Positions 5,959 through 8,214 of a DNA stretch of 8,214 nucleotides are shown piece by piece (the first letter of the stretch is position 1; the number at the start of each line of letters is the position of its first letter). Source of the DNA: CAZFLY01 sp964519995 (GTDB lineage Bacteria > Planctomycetota > Phycisphaerae > Sedimentisphaerales > Anaerobacaceae); assembly GCA_964519995.1 (NCBI GenBank), contig CAZFLY010000091.1:1-8214 (forward strand), read 5' to 3'. Made by a program: the position numbers and the translations under genes. The notes beneath the pieces were generated by a model. It ran no database searches and was not told where the DNA came from. It saw only the letters and a list, made by a program, of their open reading frames with translations.

Positions 5959-7389
5959 CTAACGGGTGCGGAGCATCTGTGAGCTAAAGCTTATTTTGGC
6001 CTGGCCGATTAGATAAAAACTGCCGGTGATGCAAATTAGGTCTTCTCTGGTGACAGCACTTTTTGCAAGCCGCAGTGCTTCGCCTAAGCTGACGGCCGTC
6101 TGGTACATCTTGCTGCAGATTTCAGTGTACATATCAGCCAGGTCTTGAGGGGAGACGGCTTTGCCGGAATTGCTGCGGGTAAAGATCACTTTATCTGCCC
6201 CATACTGCAATTCCCGCAGCATGCCTTTTACGTCTTTATCATTGTTGCAGCCGAAAATTACCACCATAGAGTCATAAGGGATATTTTGGCCTATGGCGTG
6301 TATTAGTTCTCTTATGCTTGCAGCGTTGTGAGCGCCGTCAATCATGATTCTTGGGTCGTCATGGATCATTTCCATTCTGCCGGCCAACGATACCTTATGA
6401 AGTCCTTGGGTTGCCTTTTCAGTATCAATTTTGTAGCCACTCGCTTTGAGCTTGTCCAGCATAGCCAAGGCTAAACCACAGTTTATAGCCTGATGTTTGC
6501 CATACAGTGGCACTCGCAAGTGCTCGAACTTGCTTGTAGGTGTTGTCAGGCAGATTCTTGTATGGGGGCCGTGTTCTCGTGATGTTTCAAATCGATAGGA
6601 AAAGTCGATATCGTTTCCAGTTACACTCAATGGTGCCTTGACCTCAAGGGCATGGGATTTTAGAATATTCATCGCAATTGGCTCTTGCTGGACTGAGATG
6701 GCGGGTACACCGCGTTTGAAAATCCCTGCCTTCTCTTTGGCAATGCTGTCAAGAGTATCGCCGAGCTGTTGCTGATGGTCGATGCTTAAACTGGTTATGC
6801 CGACGACCTTAGGATGAATGACGTTAGTACTATCCAGTCTGCCTCCGAGGCCGGTTTCAATTACCGCAATATCGATGTGCTTGTCGACAAAGTACATAAA
6901 TGCCAGTGCAGTCATAATCTCAAAGAAAGTTGGTGGATCGGTCTTAGAAAGTATCTCAACAGGACTGTAAATACGGTTTAGCAAGCCGAGCATTTCCAAG
7001 TTAGTGATCATCTTTGAATTAACCACGATTCGTTCGTGCAGATGCACAACGTGTGGTGAAGTGTATAGTCCGACGGTATAGTCGTTGGATTCGAGCATTT
7101 TCGCCAGCATCGTAGCGGTTGAACCCTTGCCTTTTGTGCCGGCTATATGGACTGTATGGATTTTCTTATGGGGATTGCCGAGCAGCGAAAGCAGTTTTGT
7201 CATTCGATTAAGGTTGAACGTGGTCACGTTATAGCGCAGATACTCCGCCTTCTCGTAGTCGGTCTTCCCGAATAGATAGCCAATAGCTTGTTTATAACTG
7301 TTAAAGGCCCTTTTGGATTTGACCGCGGCAACGCTGGAAGTTCTTTTGTTTATTCGTCTCTTTCCGGTCGTTTTTACTGATTTTGCCAT
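5959..7389 (-). CDS. folC: Bifunctional dihydrofolate synthase / folylpolyglutamate synthase
   Basis: 476 residues, Mur-ligase fold, cytosolic. It joins L-glutamate to dihydropteroate and extends the polyglutamate tail of folates, using ATP. Visible motifs: P-loop GTKGKGST at 84-91, TSPHVVHLHERI at 110-121, ETGLGGRLDSTN at 178-189, SIDH at 202-205, the KEKAGIFK segment at 218-225 containing the usual modified lysine, LAGRMEM at 335-341, DGAHN at 351-355, FGCNNDKD at 379-386 and GSFYLIG at 456-462. All key regions are present, so it should be active. About 28 lysine/arginine-rich residues precede the normal family start. No Shine-Dalgarno is seen before ATG 7389, and the promoter is so close that translation is probably leaderless. 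It is separated from rhaB by 415 bp and looks like its own transcription unit. Confidence 0.96.
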   Translation of the reverse strand: MAKSVKTTGKRRINKRTSSVAAVKSKRAFNSYKQAIGYLFGKTDYEKAEYLRYNVTTFNLNRMTKLLSLLGNPHKKIHTVHIAGTKGKGSTATMLAKMLESNDYTVGLYTSPHVVHLHERIVVNSKMITNLEMLGLLNRIYSPVEILSKTDPPTFFEIMTALAFMYFVDKHIDIAVIETGLGGRLDSTNVIHPKVVGITSLSIDHQQQLGDTLDSIAKEKAGIFKRGVPAISVQQEPIAMNILKSHALEVKAPLSVTGNDIDFSYRFETSREHGPHTRICLTTPTSKFEHLRVPLYGKHQAINCGLALAMLDKLKASGYKIDTEKATQGLHKVSLAGRMEMIHDDPRIMIDGAHNAASIRELIHAIGQNIPYDSMVVIFGCNNDKDVKGMLRELQYGADKVIFTRSNSGKAVSPQDLADMYTEICSKMYQTAVSLGEALRLAKSAVTREDLICITGSFYLIGQAKISFSSQMLRTR

Positions 7390-7400
7390 TGAGTTCAGTC

Positions 7401-7429
7401 AGTATAACAAACAGGAACATGATGGTCAA
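7401..7429 (-). promoter_or_regulatory. Near-consensus sigma70 promoter of folC, leaving almost no 5' leader
   Basis: On the minus strand TTGACC (7429-7424) and TATACT (7406-7401) are 17 bp apart, each one mismatch from consensus. Only 11 bp separate the -10 box from the folC ATG at 7389, so initiation 6-8 bp past the box gives a 3-5 nt leader. This agrees with the lack of a ribosome binding site. Confidence 0.6.
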
Positions 7430-7587
7430 CGCTCATGGCCAGTTGTGGAGCGCAAAACCTCACATTCTACAGTTATAGGCGAACACAACTCTTTTCTATT
7501 TGAATAGTTACGAACAAGTGGGTTTGAAGCAGAATCGGTATAGACTCCAATTTGCATTAGCATTCCTGGATACATAATTAGAATGGC

Positions 7588-8002
7588 TTATAAAAGAGTT
7601 CTTTTCAGTTTTTTGAGTGAAAAACCAGCAAATACTACGCCGTTAGATGCTATTTGTTCACTATTATATGCCTTACACAATTGCCATTCGCGATGCAGTC
7701 ATAGGCACCACTAGCATATGCCATTTCTTTTTTAAGTCGTGTTTTGTCGGTTAGGCATCGGTAGACAGGCATATTATGGCTGAATGAGTTATTTGTATTG
7801 AGTGCTGGGAGTCAGTCTATCCACAGTCGTTGACCATCTAATAGTTCGGGAAGGGTATACATCAAAAGCCTAACCTGAGACAGCAAAGGGAAACCGTCTC
7901 TTTGTATTTATCAACGAACTTAGCAAAAGCATCATGATCGCCGCTGCGAAGTAATAGTATCCAGTCATCTTTAGCCTGCTGTTGCCATATGCTCTCTGAC
8001 AA
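7588..8002 (-). pseudogene. Remnant of an ECF-type RNA polymerase sigma factor
   Basis: A TTG start at 8002 has AAGGGAG (8014-8008) 5 nt upstream. It opens a 46-codon frame (to 7862) whose text, with DDWILLLRSGDHDAFAKFV and then DKYKETVSLCCLRLGF, fits the start of ECF sigma region 2, which binds core polymerase and the -10 element. A TGA at 7864-7862 ends it where region 2 should continue, and the next roughly 160 bp have stops in all minus frames. At 7698-7588 another frame reads HREWQLCKAYNSEQIASN and then SLKKLKRTLL before TAA, resembling a worn region 4 helix-turn-helix. The total of 415 bp is shorter than the usual 550-600 bp. No anti-sigma gene is seen. The region 2 call is fairly good; the region 4 call is tentative. 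Confidence 0.6.
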
Positions 8003-8024
8003 GAAATCTCCCTTCTGACTATAT

Positions 8025-8052
8025 TAGTCGCATCTTTAGCACATGAAGTTTC
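8025..8052 (-). promoter_or_regulatory. Possible ECF-type promoter upstream of the sigma remnant
   Basis: On the minus strand GAAAC (8052-8048) and CGACTA (8030-8025) are 17 bp apart, resembling the GGAAC / CGTC pattern of ECF promoters. Initiation about 7 bp further on would place the AAGGGAG site close to the mRNA start. ECF sigma genes often regulate themselves, which would fit, but the motifs are short and the match may be accidental. Confidence 0.25.
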
Positions 8053-8214
8053 AAGATTTCAAAAGTATCTTGAGGGAGTGATTAGCTGAACCATGAAACG
8101 ACATAAGAATGCGAAAAACAAGTAAAAAGAAGGTTTTTGCTTAAACCTCACACATGTAGCTAGCGACTAATGGACAAAAGATAGTAAATGCTCTAAAATA
8201 ACTTGATACGCAAA
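8053..8214. other. AT-rich sequence at the right edge, no gene seen
   Basis: No supported reading frame is present on either strand. A short inverted repeat, AGGTTT (8131-8136) and AAACCT (8143-8148), lies in A-rich sequence. A nine-codon plus-strand frame at 8093-8122 is too short to credit. Confidence 0.3.

Noticed and set aside
7426..7575. 49-codon minus-strand frame between the sigma remnant and folC
   Set aside because: No ribosome binding site, no recognisable family, and its end overlaps the folC -35 box. Probably chance.
8093..8122. Nine-codon plus-strand frame (MKRHKNAKNK) with GGGAG upstream
   Set aside because: Too short to support, and the spacing to GGGAG is long.
1..8214. CRISPR array, tRNA or rRNA genes
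   Set aside because: No regularly spaced repeats and no cloverleaf or rRNA-like sequence were seen; the only repeats are the two 175-bp elements and short inverted or direct repeats.

Overview
This window looks like chromosomal DNA of a Planctomycetota-type bacterium, possibly Phycisphaerae. That rests on protein style only: a stand-alone RhaE-like class II aldolase, an unusual zinc-type dehydrogenase and a PHP-type gene beside a rhamnulokinase. There are no rRNA or marker genes, so treat it as inference. Every recognisable gene lies on the minus strand, so transcription runs from high to low coordinates.

Layout in transcription order. 8002-7588: remains of an ECF sigma factor gene, with a good ribosome binding site and region 2 followed by a stop and decayed sequence. 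7389-5959: intact folC (dihydrofolate/folylpolyglutamate synthase) behind a near-consensus promoter that leaves almost no 5' leader. 5958-5544: intergenic, holding copy 2 of a 175-bp palindromic repeat and a candidate promoter for the next operon. 5543-549: a sugar catabolism operon with rhaB (rhamnulokinase), a frameshifted and internally deleted PHP-type gene, a 570-residue zinc-type dehydrogenase, and a class II sugar-phosphate aldolase overlapping the dehydrogenase stop. 548-11: intergenic, with copy 1 of the repeat and two small stem-loops. 10-1: probable first codons of another minus-strand gene.

Pathway: the kinase phosphorylates L-rhamnulose (or a related ketose). The aldolase splits the phosphate ester into dihydroxyacetone phosphate and lactaldehyde. 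The dehydrogenase is placed to oxidise or reduce the lactaldehyde. In RhaEW-type enzymes the aldolase is fused to a short-chain dehydrogenase; here the fusion partner is absent and a separate medium-chain dehydrogenase sits next door. No isomerase, transporter, regulator or microcompartment shell gene is in the window.

The most interesting signals are: (i) the dehydrogenase appears to carry two tandem Rossmann-type domains, the first without a nucleotide-binding glycine motif; (ii) the two 175-bp repeats are nearly identical except for one internal hairpin, whose sequence differs while its 7-4-7 geometry is kept, and one copy has a 5-bp target duplication; (iii) the operon contains a recognisable decayed PHP-type gene; (iv) folC appears to be expressed from a (nearly) leaderless mRNA.
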